NCBI RefSeq assembly: GCF_020886115.1 | Contig: NZ_AP025185.1 | Location: 868,001-932,000, forward strand | Source: Flavobacterium ammonificans | GTDB lineage: Bacteria > Bacteroidota > Bacteroidia > Flavobacteriales > Flavobacteriaceae | Reading direction: 5' to 3' | Length of the DNA: 64,000 bases | Shown here: piece by piece, positions 1-8,742 of the stretch | How the letters are laid out: every line of letters starts with the position of its first letter | How positions within the stretch are numbered: the stretch's first letter is position 1 | Notes under the pieces: model-generated | What the model saw: only the letters and a program-made list of their open reading frames with translations | What the model was told of the DNA's origin: nothing | Database searches by the model: none | Program-made: the position numbers and the translations under genes

Positions 1-141
1 AGTGGAGTATTTACTCAATTTACCGAGTATCCAACCTCTAGTGGTTTTGTTTTAAAAAGTGTTCAGGACGCGATGGCATACAATAATTTCCACGAAGGAC
101 TTCATCTGGGAATACTAATGAGTATGAAGAAAATAGTATAG
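1..141 (+). CDS. DinB-family protein, C-terminal fragment
   Basis: The window opens inside a gene. Frame 1 reads about 46 codons to a TAG stop. The end contains FHEGLHLGILMSM, which matches the last helix of DinB/YfiT-like four-helix bundle proteins, where an H-x3-H pattern supplies metal ligands. Enzymes of this superfamily are metal-dependent, often thiol transferases or hydrolases, but the substrate cannot be told from this fragment. The 5' part lies outside the window. The family call rests on the short terminal motif only. Confidence 0.6.
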   Translation, partial: SGVFTQFTEYPTSSGFVLKSVQDAMAYNNFHEGLHLGILMSMKKIV

Positions 142-299
142 TTTTAAATAACAATTATTTTTCAACATTATTTGCGAAAACCATATCATTTTCGTGAAAA
201 GCTGTGTTGTAAATGCATATTTCTTCAGTATAGCTTGTTAAAATTGTAAATCGTCAAAAAAAGTCAAAAATATAGAGGAATTTATTTATCAATTACAAC

Positions 300-307
300 T
301 ATCTTTG
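300..307 (+). promoter_or_regulatory. Bacteroidota -7 box for gdhA
   Basis: TATCTTTG matches the Bacteroidota -7 consensus TAnnTTTG exactly and lies 81 bases before the gdhA start. No clear TTG sits at the expected -33 distance. The rest of the 142-388 gap is AT-rich and shows no other gene. Confidence 0.6.
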
Positions 308-388
308 TTGTAGTTACGAAATCGATTTCTTAAAATTGTCATCGGAACCCAAAATCAAGTATATAGACCTAAACTTAGTACCTAAACT

Positions 389-1732
389 ATGGAAGATAAA
401 ATAAATCAATTTATGGCTTTGGTGGAAGCCAAAAATCCCAACGAACCGGAATTCATTCAAGCGGTGAGAGAATTTGCTGAAACGGTAATTCCGTTCATCT
501 CAGAACGAAAAAAATACGACGGGAAAAACATATTACTTCGAATTGCTGAGCCAGAGCGTTCTATTATTTTTAGAGTGCCATGGGTAGCAGATAATGGAGA
601 AATTATCGTAAATCGTGGATTTAGAATTCAAATGAATTCGGCTATCGGACCGTATAAAGGCGGAATTCGTTTTCATCATACTGTGAACTTATCGGTATTG
701 AAATTCTTGGCTTTCGAACAAGTATTCAAAAATAGTTTGACTACACTACCAATGGGTGGTGGAAAAGGAGGTTCTGATTTTGATCCAGAAGGAAAATCAG
801 ATGGTGAAATCATGCGTTTTTGTCAATCATTTATGACGGAATTGTGTCGTCATATTGGACCCGACTTGGATGTTCCTGCGGGAGATATTGGAGTTGGAGC
901 CAGAGAAATTGGTTACTTATTCGGACAATACAAACGCATTCGCAATGAATTTACTGGGGTATTAACTGGAAAAGGATTGGCTTACGGAGGTTCGTTAATT
1001 CGCCCAGAAGCAACAGGATACGGTGTAGTGTATTTTACAGAGCAAATGTTGCGTTCTATAGGTCATGAAATTAAAGGTAAAACGGTTGCTATTTCAGGTT
1101 TTGGAAATGTAGCTTGGGGAGTTGCTTTAAAAGTAAATGAGCTGGGCGGAAAAGTAGTTACCCTTTCAGGTCCTGACGGATATATTTATGATCAAGATGG
1201 AATTTCAGGTGATAAAATTGAATTTATGTTAGAGTTGAGAGCGCGCGGCGATAATAAAGCCGAAGCCTATTTAGAGAAATATCCAAATGCAGTTTTCCAC
1301 AAAGGTAAAAGTCCTTGGGAAGCAAAAGTAGATATCGCTATTCCATGCGCGACTCAAAATGAATTGAACGAAGAAGATGCTAAAAAATTGATTGCTAATG
1401 GAGTAATTTGTGTTACTGAAGCGGCTAATATGCCTTGTACATTAGACGCTATTAAACAATTTTTAGATGCTAAAGTATTATTTGCTCCAGGAAAAGCTGC
1501 GAATGCTGGAGGAGTTGCCGCCTCTGGGTTAGAGATGACTCAAAATTCGATTCGTTTGAACTGGACGAGCGAGGAAGTAGATGAACGATTAAAAGACATT
1601 ATGGTGGGTATTCACAATCAATGTAAAAAATATGGTGCGGAAGAAGATGGGTATGTTAACTATGTAAAAGGAGCTAATATCGCTGGATTTGTAAAAGTGG
1701 CTGACGCCATGCTTGCACAAGGAGTGGTATAA
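389..1732 (+). CDS. gdhA: NADP-type glutamate dehydrogenase
   Basis: Makes glutamate from 2-oxoglutarate and ammonium in the cytoplasm, joining nitrogen assimilation to the TCA cycle. The protein has 447 residues, the normal length of hexameric bacterial GDH. The substrate domain carries IGPYKGGIRFH (about residues 86-96) and the glycine-rich PMGGGKGGSDFDP, with the catalytic-region lysine near 126. The nucleotide-binding fold shows SGFGNVAWG (about 235-243). The start follows an AT-rich leader with no Shine-Dalgarno, normal for this phylum. The gene stands alone, with its own -7 box and a strong terminator. The NADP preference is inferred from overall likeness to the anabolic type. Confidence 0.96.
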   Translation: MEDKINQFMALVEAKNPNEPEFIQAVREFAETVIPFISERKKYDGKNILLRIAEPERSIIFRVPWVADNGEIIVNRGFRIQMNSAIGPYKGGIRFHHTVNLSVLKFLAFEQVFKNSLTTLPMGGGKGGSDFDPEGKSDGEIMRFCQSFMTELCRHIGPDLDVPAGDIGVGAREIGYLFGQYKRIRNEFTGVLTGKGLAYGGSLIRPEATGYGVVYFTEQMLRSIGHEIKGKTVAISGFGNVAWGVALKVNELGGKVVTLSGPDGYIYDQDGISGDKIEFMLELRARGDNKAEAYLEKYPNAVFHKGKSPWEAKVDIAIPCATQNELNEEDAKKLIANGVICVTEAANMPCTLDAIKQFLDAKVLFAPGKAANAGGVAASGLEMTQNSIRLNWTSEEVDERLKDIMVGIHNQCKKYGAEEDGYVNYVKGANIAGFVKVADAMLAQGVV

Positions 1733-1754
1733 GACTATTAATTCAAATACTTAA

Positions 1755-1790
1755 AACCTTCTTTCGATTTTCGAGAGAAGGTTTTTTTTA
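1755..1790 (+). terminator. Rho-independent terminator of gdhA
   Basis: AACCTTCT (1755-1762) pairs with AGAAGGTT (1776-1783) and is followed by a run of T. It begins 22 bases after the gdhA stop. Confidence 0.85.
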
Positions 1791-1818
1791 TTTTGTGTGG
1801 TAGAGTATATTATATTTG
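1791..1818 (+). promoter_or_regulatory. recO promoter
   Basis: TATATTTG (1811-1818) is an exact TAnnTTTG box 18 bases before the recO start. TTTTG at 1791-1795 could serve as -33, but the 15-base spacing is short. Confidence 0.5.
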
Positions 1819-1836
1819 TGAATCAAAATTCAAACG

Positions 1837-2550
1837 ATGCAAGTCAAAACCAAAGCGATTGTTATTTCGGCATTAAAATTTCAGGAAAAAAGCCTGATTG
1901 TAAAATGCTTTACGTTGACTCACGGTTTGAAATCCTATTTTGTTCGGGATGCTTTTTCGGCTCGAAAATCGAATCAGAAAATTGCGTATTTCCAGCCGTT
2001 GAATATTTTAGAAATTGAAGCGGTGCATAAGAATAAAGGTACCTTGGAGAATTTCAAAGAAATTAAAATTGCCACGCCTTTTCATTCAATTCATACCGAC
2101 ATTGTCAAAAGCACCATTGTGTTGTTTCTGTCAGAGATTTTGCACCATTCCATTCACGAAGAAGAAAAAAACGAACCGCTCTTTGCCTTTTTAGAAGCGG
2201 CCTTACAGTGGCTCGACAATCATAATGAAACGGCTAATTTCCATTTGATTTTATTGCTTGAAATGACCAAGCATTTTGGATTTTACCCGGATGTTTCCGA
2301 CAAGGATCAAGCCTTTTTCGAATTGATAGAAGGTGTTTTTTCTCCGTTTCATGCAGTAAGTTCACTTACTGAACACGAAACACTTTTATTCAAAAAACTG
2401 ATTGATTTAAAATGGGATTCGGATCAAAAAATCTTCCATGTGATTGAAAGACAAATCCTCTTGAAAATCCTAATGGATTACTACAGTTATCATTTGGACG
2501 GCTTTCGAAAACCCAAATCTTTGGATGTGTTGAAGGAGGTTTTTGCTTAA
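1837..2550 (+). CDS. recO: DNA repair protein RecO
   Basis: Recombination mediator that with RecR loads RecA onto SSB-coated single strands in the RecF pathway. The protein has 237 residues, usual for the family. The N-terminus (MQVKTKAIVISALKFQEKS) matches the OB-fold opening of RecO, followed by the mostly helical middle and C-terminal part. The zinc-finger cysteines of some RecO proteins are absent, as in many Bacteroidota. It has its own -7 box just after the gdhA terminator and is followed by a 189-base gap before ileS. Confidence 0.9.
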   Translation: MQVKTKAIVISALKFQEKSLIVKCFTLTHGLKSYFVRDAFSARKSNQKIAYFQPLNILEIEAVHKNKGTLENFKEIKIATPFHSIHTDIVKSTIVLFLSEILHHSIHEEEKNEPLFAFLEAALQWLDNHNETANFHLILLLEMTKHFGFYPDVSDKDQAFFELIEGVFSPFHAVSSLTEHETLLFKKLIDLKWDSDQKIFHVIERQILLKILMDYYSYHLDGFRKPKSLDVLKEVFA

Positions 2551-2557
2551 AAAAACA

Positions 2558-2582
2558 CGAATTTCACGAATTGGCACAAATT
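2558..2582. repeat. Dispersed ACACGAATTTCACGAATT-type repeat remnant
   Basis: The start of the recO-ileS gap holds acacgaatttcacgaatt followed by ggcacaaattt. Phrases of this kind recur between genes in many Bacteroidota genomes. Only one copy is visible in this window, so the repeat call rests on general knowledge. Confidence 0.35.
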
Positions 2583-2683
2583 TCTCAGATGTAGTATGTC
2601 TCTTTGATAATATGCGAAATCTGTGTTTTAATTTCCTTTGAAAATCACACATTAATCAGTATCAATAACTTTTAGCTATTGCC

Positions 2684-2715
2684 TTTTGCCTTTTGCCTAT
2701 AAATCATTACTTTCG
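2684..2715 (+). promoter_or_regulatory. ileS promoter, decides the start codon
   Basis: TTTTG (2684-2688), 19 bases, then TACTTTCG (2708-2715), one mismatch from TAnnTTTG. The box lies downstream of the longest possible ATG (2686) and 24 bases before the ATG at 2740, which supports 2740 as the real start. Confidence 0.65.
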
Positions 2716-2739
2716 CAACTCGATTTAGAAAAGCATACC

Positions 2740-5700
2740 ATGAGCACAAAATTTACTGAATACAAAGGACTTGACTTGCCAAAATCGGCAGAAGAAGTGC
2801 TGGATTTTTGGAAGAAAGAAACGATATTTGAAAAAACGGTAACTACCCGCGAGGGGAATCCGCCATACGTATTTTTTGAAGGGCCGCCTTCGGCAAATGG
2901 TTTACCAGGAATTCACCACGTGATGGCACGTGCTATTAAAGATATTTTTTGTCGCTATAAAACTCAAAAAGGGTTCCAAGTAAAGCGTAAAGCTGGATGG
3001 GATACTCATGGTTTGCCTGTCGAATTGGGTACCGAAAAAGAACTCGGAATTACCAAAGAAGACATCGGTAAAACCATCACAGTAGAAGAATACAACGAGG
3101 CGTGCAAACGCACTGTAATGCGCTATACGGATGTTTGGAACGACCTAACAGAAAAAATGGGGTATTGGGTAGATATGGAAGATCCGTATGTGACGTACAA
3201 ACCCAAATACATGGAAACCGTGTGGTGGTTGTTGAAACAAATCTACAACAAGGATTTGATGTACAAAGGCTACACCATTCAGCCGTATTCGCCAAAAGCG
3301 GGGACTGGATTGTCTTCTCACGAGGTGAATCAGCCGGGTTCGTACCGCGATGTAACTGATACAACTATCGTAGCACAGTTCAAAACTAAACCAGAGTCAT
3401 TGCCAAGCTTTTTACAAGGATTTGGAGAGATTCATGTTTTGGCTTGGACAACTACTCCTTGGACTTTGCCATCGAACACGGCTTTGACCGTAGGACCAAA
3501 AATTGATTATGTGTTGGTGAAAACCTTCAATCAGTATACTTTTTTACCATCGAATGTTATTTTGGCTAAAAATTTAGTTGGAAAACAATTCGGAAAAACC
3601 TTCTTCGAATCGACAGATGCGGCTGATTTTGAAAACTTCAAAGCAGGAGACAAGAAAATTCCATTCCAAATTTTGGCGGAAGCCAAAGGAGCGGACTTGG
3701 TTGGGATTCGTTACGAGCAATTAATGCCATTAGTGTTACCGTATCAAAATGCCGAAGATGCTTTCCGAGTGATTGCAGGAGATTTTGTAACTACCGAAGA
3801 CGGAACAGGAATTGTGCATACCGCACCTACTTTTGGTGCAGATGATGCTAAAGTAGCCAAAGAAGCTACTCCTGAAATACCGCCTATGTTGGTTTTGGAC
3901 GAAAATGGTACACCAGTTCCTTTGGTAGATTTGCAAGGTAAATTTGTCAATGGATTGGGGGATCTTTCAGGTAAATACGTTAAAAACGAATACTATAACG
4001 AAGGCGAAGCGCCAGAGCGTTCTGCCGATGTGGAAATTGCCATTCAGTTAAAAGAAGAAAATAAGGCGTTCAAAGTAGAGAAATACGTTCACAGTTACCC
4101 ACATTGTTGGCGAACAGACAAGCCTATTTTATATTACCCATTGGATTCGTGGTTCATCAAGATTACCGAAGTGCGTGACCGTATGTTTGACTTGAATGAT
4201 TCCATCAACTGGAAGCCAAAAGCGACTGGAGAAGGTCGTTTTGGAAACTGGTTGAAAAACGCTAACGATTGGAATTTATCCCGTTCTAGATATTGGGGAA
4301 TTCCGTTGCCAATATGGAGAACTGAAGACAAACAAGAAGAAATTTTGATTGGTTCGGTTGAAGAATTGTACAACGAAATTGAAAAATCAATTCAGGCTGG
4401 TTTCCAAAAAACAAATCCGTTTGCGGGTTTTGAAATTGGAAATATGTCAGAAGCGAATTATGATTTGATTGATTTGCACAAAAATGTAGTAGACGAAATC
4501 ACTTTGGTTTCGGCTTCAGGAAAACCAATGCAACGCGAAAGCGATTTGATAGACGTTTGGTTCGATTCTGGAGCTATGCCTTATGCACAATGGCATTATC
4601 CATTTGAAAATAAAGAGTTGATTGACCAAAATAAATCATTCCCTGCAGACTTTATCGCTGAAGGAGTGGATCAAACCCGTGGTTGGTTCTATACTTTACA
4701 CGCTATTGGGACTTTGGTTTTTGATACAGTTGCCTATAAAAATGTGGTTTCTAACGGATTGGTATTGGACAAAAATGGACAGAAAATGTCGAAACGTTTA
4801 GGGAATGCCGTTGATCCTTTTGAAACTTTGAAAGAATATGGTCCAGACGCAACGCGTTGGTACATGATATCTAACGCGAATCCTTGGGACAATTTGAAAT
4901 TTGACTTGGAAGGAATTGCTGAGGTGCGTCGTAAATTCTTTGGCACTTTATATAACACTTATTCATTCTTTAGTTTGTATGCTAATATCGATGGATTTAC
5001 TTATTCAGAAGCTGAAATTCCGTTGGCAGAGCGTCCAGAAATTGATCGTTGGATTATATCCGAATTGAATACATTAATTAAAGATGTGGATGGTTTCTAT
5101 GCTGATTATGAACCAACAAGAGCTGCTCGTGCGATTTCTGATTTTGTTCAAGAAAACTTGAGTAACTGGTACGTTCGTTTGTGTAGAAGACGTTTTTGGA
5201 AAGGTGAATATGCGCAAGATAAAATCGCGGCCTATCAAACTTTATATACCTGTTTGTTAAGCATAAGTAAATTGGCTGCTCCAATTGCGCCATTTTATAT
5301 GGACAAATTATACAGAGATTTAACACAAGCGACACATTTAGAAGGTTTTGAGAGTGTACATTTGGCAAAATTTCCAGAATTCGTTGAAAACTTTGTTGAT
5401 AAATCGTTGGAAAGCAAAATGCAAAAAGCACAAACGATTTCATCATTGGTATTATCGCTTCGTAAAAAAGAGATGATTAAAGTACGCCAACCTTTGCAAA
5501 AGGTAATGATTCCAGTACTTGACAGTAATCAAAGAGCTGAAATTGAAGCAGTATCCGATTTAATTAAAGCGGAGGTTAACGTAAAAGAAATAGTGCTTTT
5601 GGATGATGCCTCGGGTGTTTTGGTGAAGCAAATCAAACCTAATTTCAAGGCATTAGGACCTCGTTTTGGCAAAGACATGGGCTTGATTTCTAAGGAAATT

Positions 5701-6141
5701 CAAGGGTTTTCTCCAGATCAAATCAACGAACTGGAACAGCAAGGAACTTTAGCTATTGTTATTGCAGGGAATACTGTATCTTTAACTTTAGAAGATGTAG
5801 AAATTACGTCTCAAGATATTGAAGGATGGTTGGTAGCTAATTCTAACGGAATTACGGTAGCTTTAGATATTACAATTTCGACAGAATTGAAACAAGAAGG
5901 AATTGCCAGAGAATTGGTTAACCGAATCCAAAATATCCGTAAAGATTCAGGATTTGAAGTAACAGATAAAATTAAAGTAACCTTACAACAGAATGCTGAA
6001 TTAAAAACCGCAGTTGAAGCGAATTTAGACTACATCATGTCGGAAACGCTAACTGAAAGTTTGGTTTTTGATGATGAGGTAACCAATGGATTAGAAATAG
6101 AATTTGACGATATAAAAACAAGAATACTAATTACTAAATAA
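2740..6141 (+). CDS. ileS: Isoleucyl-tRNA synthetase, eukaryotic-like type
   Basis: Charges tRNA-Ile in the cytoplasm. The protein has 1133 residues from the start chosen here, well above the roughly 940 of the common bacterial type, and belongs to the long eukaryotic-like class. Class I signatures are present: PSANGLPGIHH near residues 50-60 as the HIGH region and KMSKR at 682-686. The editing domain lies between them and the anticodon-binding domain follows. The reading frame is open from an ATG at 2686, but the promoter overlaps that region and MSTKFTEYKGL is the family-like beginning. Long-class IleRS is generally insensitive to mupirocin, which is family knowledge and not shown here. A DksA-like gene follows after 6 bases. 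Confidence 0.96.
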   Translation: MSTKFTEYKGLDLPKSAEEVLDFWKKETIFEKTVTTREGNPPYVFFEGPPSANGLPGIHHVMARAIKDIFCRYKTQKGFQVKRKAGWDTHGLPVELGTEKELGITKEDIGKTITVEEYNEACKRTVMRYTDVWNDLTEKMGYWVDMEDPYVTYKPKYMETVWWLLKQIYNKDLMYKGYTIQPYSPKAGTGLSSHEVNQPGSYRDVTDTTIVAQFKTKPESLPSFLQGFGEIHVLAWTTTPWTLPSNTALTVGPKIDYVLVKTFNQYTFLPSNVILAKNLVGKQFGKTFFESTDAADFENFKAGDKKIPFQILAEAKGADLVGIRYEQLMPLVLPYQNAEDAFRVIAGDFVTTEDGTGIVHTAPTFGADDAKVAKEATPEIPPMLVLDENGTPVPLVDLQGKFVNGLGDLSGKYVKNEYYNEGEAPERSADVEIAIQLKEENKAFKVEKYVHSYPHCWRTDKPILYYPLDSWFIKITEVRDRMFDLNDSINWKPKATGEGRFGNWLKNANDWNLSRSRYWGIPLPIWRTEDKQEEILIGSVEELYNEIEKSIQAGFQKTNPFAGFEIGNMSEANYDLIDLHKNVVDEITLVSASGKPMQRESDLIDVWFDSGAMPYAQWHYPFENKELIDQNKSFPADFIAEGVDQTRGWFYTLHAIGTLVFDTVAYKNVVSNGLVLDKNGQKMSKRLGNAVDPFETLKEYGPDATRWYMISNANPWDNLKFDLEGIAEVRRKFFGTLYNTYSFFSLYANIDGFTYSEAEIPLAERPEIDRWIISELNTLIKDVDGFYADYEPTRAARAISDFVQENLSNWYVRLCRRRFWKGEYAQDKIAAYQTLYTCLLSISKLAAPIAPFYMDKLYRDLTQATHLEGFESVHLAKFPEFVENFVDKSLESKMQKAQTISSLVLSLRKKEMIKVRQPLQKVMIPVLDSNQRAEIEAVSDLIKAEVNVKEIVLLDDASGVLVKQIKPNFKALGPRFGKDMGLISKEIQGFSPDQINELEQQGTLAIVIAGNTVSLTLEDVEITSQDIEGWLVANSNGITVALDITISTELKQEGIARELVNRIQNIRKDSGFEVTDKIKVTLQQNAELKTAVEANLDYIMSETLTESLVFDDEVTNGLEIEFDDIKTRILITK

Positions 6142-6147
6142 GGGATT

Positions 6148-6528
6148 ATGATAGATGAAATTGCAAGATATTCAGAAGCTGATTTAGCAGAATTCAAAGA
6201 ATTAATTTTAAAGAAAATACAAAAAGCTCAAGAAGATTTAGACTTGATTAAAAGTGCTTATATGAATGATTTGAATAATGGAACTGATGATACTTCTCCA
6301 ACATTCAAAGCGTTTGAAGAAGGTAGTGAAACCATGTCTAAAGAAGCCAACTCACAATTAGCTATTCGCCAAGAAAAGTTTATTCGTGATTTGAAAAATG
6401 CGCTTTTTAGAGTTGAAAACAAAACTTACGGAGTATGTAAAGTTACGGGTAAGTTAATTAGCAAAGAGCGACTGTTGATTGTGCCTCACGCTACAATGAG
6501 TATCGAAGCCAAAAACATGCAGCGATAA
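6148..6528 (+). CDS. TraR/DksA-family protein with degenerate zinc finger
   Basis: The protein has 126 residues: a helical coiled-coil part (about 1-90), then the zinc-finger region. In DksA/TraR this region holds CxxC twice. Here it reads C97-K-V-T100 and later S118-I-E-A121, so only one of four cysteines remains and zinc binding is unlikely. Family members bind RNA polymerase through the secondary channel and change promoter response to ppGpp; whether this one does is unknown. It lies 6 bases after ileS and almost certainly shares its transcript. Relatives with the same loss occur in this phylum, so the gene is probably functional. Confidence 0.88.
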   Translation: MIDEIARYSEADLAEFKELILKKIQKAQEDLDLIKSAYMNDLNNGTDDTSPTFKAFEEGSETMSKEANSQLAIRQEKFIRDLKNALFRVENKTYGVCKVTGKLISKERLLIVPHATMSIEAKNMQR

Positions 6529-6591
6529 GAACAGGCTCATTTTAAGAATAGTATTCCAAATTCCAGGATCTTTAGATAAGAAAACTTGGAA

Positions 6592-6626
6592 TTTGGAATT
6601 TTTATTTTAGAATTTATTTACTTTTG
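6592..6626 (+). promoter_or_regulatory. lspA promoter giving a probably leaderless mRNA
   Basis: TTTG (6592-6595), 23 bases, TACTTTTG (6619-6626), then only CCGC before the ATG at 6631. With the usual start of transcription a few bases after the box, the mRNA would begin at or next to the ATG. Confidence 0.65.
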
Positions 6627-6630
6627 CCGC

Positions 6631-7248
6631 ATGAAACAGAATTTTATCTCATTACGTCTAGCTTATCTTTTAGTTATTTTGATTTTAATAATAGATCAAT
6701 TGTCTAAAATTTACATAAAAACTAACTTCGTTTTAGGGGAAGAAGTGGAAGTGTTTTCTTGGTTTAAAATTTATTTTATTGAAAACGAAGGAATGGCTTG
6801 GGGTACTAAAATACCTGGCGAATATGGGAAGTTGTTTTTAACTTTATTTAGATTAGTTGCTGTTGCAGGCATAGGGTATTGGTTATGGGATTCTATTACA
6901 AGAAAGAACAGTTCTAACTACCTTATAGTTGCGATAATATTAATTATGGCAGGAGCTTTTGGGAACATAATTGATTCTGTTTTTTACGGAATATTTTTTG
7001 ATGATAGTCAACAAAATGTAGCTACTATGTTTTCCAATCAACCCTACGGAACCTGGTTTCATGGTAAAGTAGTGGATATGTTCTATTTTCCCATCTGGCA
7101 AGGTAATTTACCTTCTTGGATTCCTTTTTGGGGCGGTAAAGAATTTACTTTTTTCAATGCTATTTTCAATGTTGCTGACGTAGCCATTTCTACCGGCGTG
7201 GGGATTTTACTTTTTTTTAACGCAAAAGCATTTCCAACACAAAATTAA
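6631..7248 (+). CDS. lspA: Lipoprotein signal peptidase (signal peptidase II)
   Basis: Integral inner-membrane aspartyl protease that cleaves prolipoproteins before the lipidated cysteine. The protein has 205 residues from the ATG at 6631; an in-frame ATG at 6586 lies upstream of the promoter and is rejected. Family motifs are visible: DQLSKIYIKT near the N-terminus, ENEGMAWG, and the two catalytic-aspartate motifs VVDMFYFP and FNVADVAIS. It is longer than the 160-170 residues of E. coli LspA because of an insert between the membrane helices, common in Bacteroidota. The order ileS-dksA-like-lspA recalls ileS-lspA in other bacteria. It meets radA tail to tail with 2 bases between. Confidence 0.95.
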   Translation: MKQNFISLRLAYLLVILILIIDQLSKIYIKTNFVLGEEVEVFSWFKIYFIENEGMAWGTKIPGEYGKLFLTLFRLVAVAGIGYWLWDSITRKNSSNYLIVAIILIMAGAFGNIIDSVFYGIFFDDSQQNVATMFSNQPYGTWFHGKVVDMFYFPIWQGNLPSWIPFWGGKEFTFFNAIFNVADVAISTGVGILLFFNAKAFPTQN

Positions 7249-7250
7249 AA

Positions 7251-8612
7251 TTATCCAAATAATTCGCCAGCCACATCTTCAATTTTGGCAACCAAACGGA
7301 TTTTAATTCCTGTATTTTTCAAGGCAATTTTGTTGTATTTGGATACAAAAATAGTTGAAAATCCCAATTTTTCAGCTTCTTGGATGCGTTGATCTACGCG
7401 GTTTACAGGTCTAATTTCGCCTGAAAGGCCTACTTCGCCTGCAAAACAAAAATCTTTGTTCACAGGAATGTCTTCATTAGAAGATAAAATAGCGGCCACC
7501 ACTGCCAAATCAATAGCTGGATCATCCACGGAAATGCCTCCAGTGATGTTCAAGAAAACGTCTTTAGCACCCAAACGGAAACCAGCACGTTTTTCCAAAA
7601 CCGCCAAAATCATATTCAGTCTTTTGGCATTGTATCCCGTTGTACTACGTTGCGGTGTTCCGTATACTGCCGTGCTGACTAAAGCTTGTATTTCGAGCAT
7701 CAAAGGACGCATACCTTCCAAAGTAGTAGCAATAGCAGTACCTGACAATTCTTCGTCTTTGTGTGAAATCAAAATTTCAGAAGGATTGGATACTTCGCGT
7801 AAGCCGCTGCCTAACATTTCGTATATTCCGATTTCGGCAGTGGAGCCAAAACGATTTTTTAACGAACGTAAAATACGGTACACATGATTTCGGTCGCCTT
7901 CAAATTGTAAAACCGTATCGACCATGTGTTCCAAAATTTTCGGTCCAGCTATGGTTCCGTCTTTAGTGATGTGACCAATTAAAATAACAGGTGTATTGGT
8001 TTCTTTGGCAAACTTTATTAGTTCAGCTGTAGTTTCTCTAATTTGAGAAATACTACCTGGTGTAGATTCAATATAATCGGTATGCAGCGTTTGAATCGAA
8101 TCTATAATGACGATTTCAGGTTGGATGGCTTCAATTTGTTTGAAGATATTCTGTGTTTTGGTTTCGGTCAGAATATAGCAATTATCGCCATTTGGCGTAA
8201 TGCGTTCTGCACGCATTTTGATTTGTTTCTGACTCTCTTCCCCCGAAACATATAATGTTTTATAGGGTAAGCTAAGCGAAATTTGTAATAAAAGCGTACT
8301 TTTTCCAATACCCGGTTCGCCTCCCAAAAGAATTAAGGAACCCGGGACAATTCCGCCTCCTAAAACGCGATTCAATTCGTTGTCTGTAGTGTCTAGACGA
8401 ATTTCTTGCGCTGAGTCGATTTCATTTATTCGCAAGGGTTTTGGTGCTTTTCCAGCGCTTGTCGGTTCGCTTTTCCATGCTACTTTTTCTTGTTTCTGAA
8501 CAATTTCTTCCGCAATGGTGTTCCATTCTTTACAGGCATTGCATTGCCCTTGCCATTTGGCATATTGCGTTCCGCAGTTTTGACAGAAAAAAGTAGTTTT
8601 CACTTTCGACAT
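7251..8612 (-). CDS. radA: DNA repair protein RadA (Sms)
   Basis: RecA-like DnaB-type helicase that drives branch migration of recombination intermediates. The protein has 453 residues. An N-terminal C4 zinc finger uses C10, C13, C24 and C27; the Walker A motif GGEPGIGKST is at 97-106; the RadA signature KNRFG follows; the C-terminus is a Lon-protease-like domain (around 330-440). The N-terminus MSKVKTTFFCQNCG is typical. It ends 2 bases from the end of lspA with no terminator hairpin between the converging genes. Confidence 0.97.
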   Translation of the reverse strand: MSKVKTTFFCQNCGTQYAKWQGQCNACKEWNTIAEEIVQKQEKVAWKSEPTSAGKAPKPLRINEIDSAQEIRLDTTDNELNRVLGGGIVPGSLILLGGEPGIGKSTLLLQISLSLPYKTLYVSGEESQKQIKMRAERITPNGDNCYILTETKTQNIFKQIEAIQPEIVIIDSIQTLHTDYIESTPGSISQIRETTAELIKFAKETNTPVILIGHITKDGTIAGPKILEHMVDTVLQFEGDRNHVYRILRSLKNRFGSTAEIGIYEMLGSGLREVSNPSEILISHKDEELSGTAIATTLEGMRPLMLEIQALVSTAVYGTPQRSTTGYNAKRLNMILAVLEKRAGFRLGAKDVFLNITGGISVDDPAIDLAVVAAILSSNEDIPVNKDFCFAGEVGLSGEIRPVNRVDQRIQEAEKLGFSTIFVSKYNKIALKNTGIKIRLVAKIEDVAGELFG

Positions 8613-8634
8613 AATTCTTGGAATAAATTGAATT

Positions 8635-8642
8635 CAAATTTA
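8635..8642 (-). promoter_or_regulatory. radA -7 box
   Basis: On the minus strand the sequence is TAAATTTG, an exact TAnnTTTG box 22 bases before the radA ATG. No TTG stands at the -33 distance. Confidence 0.5.
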
Positions 8643-8689
8643 CAGTAAAGAATCGTTTAAAAAAATTATTGGAAATAGATTGTTGATAA

Positions 8690-8720
8690 AACAAAAAACC
8701 ACTCCTTTTGAGAGTGGTTT
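8690..8720 (-). terminator. Terminator of panC-panD
   Basis: AAACCACTC (8696-8704) pairs with GAGTGGTTT (8712-8720). Read on the minus strand the stem is followed by TTTTGTTTTATC. It lies 23 bases past the panD stop. Confidence 0.85.
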
Positions 8721-8742
8721 AGTTGCGTATATTAATCCTTGA

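Noticed and set aside
2686-2739. Earlier ATG for ileS
   Set aside because: The -7 box at 2708-2715 lies downstream of it, and the extra residues do not resemble any IleRS.
3077-3364. Open frames on both strands inside ileS
   Set aside because: They lie within a complete, highly conserved synthetase gene, have no family likeness and no promoter of their own; they are shadow frames.
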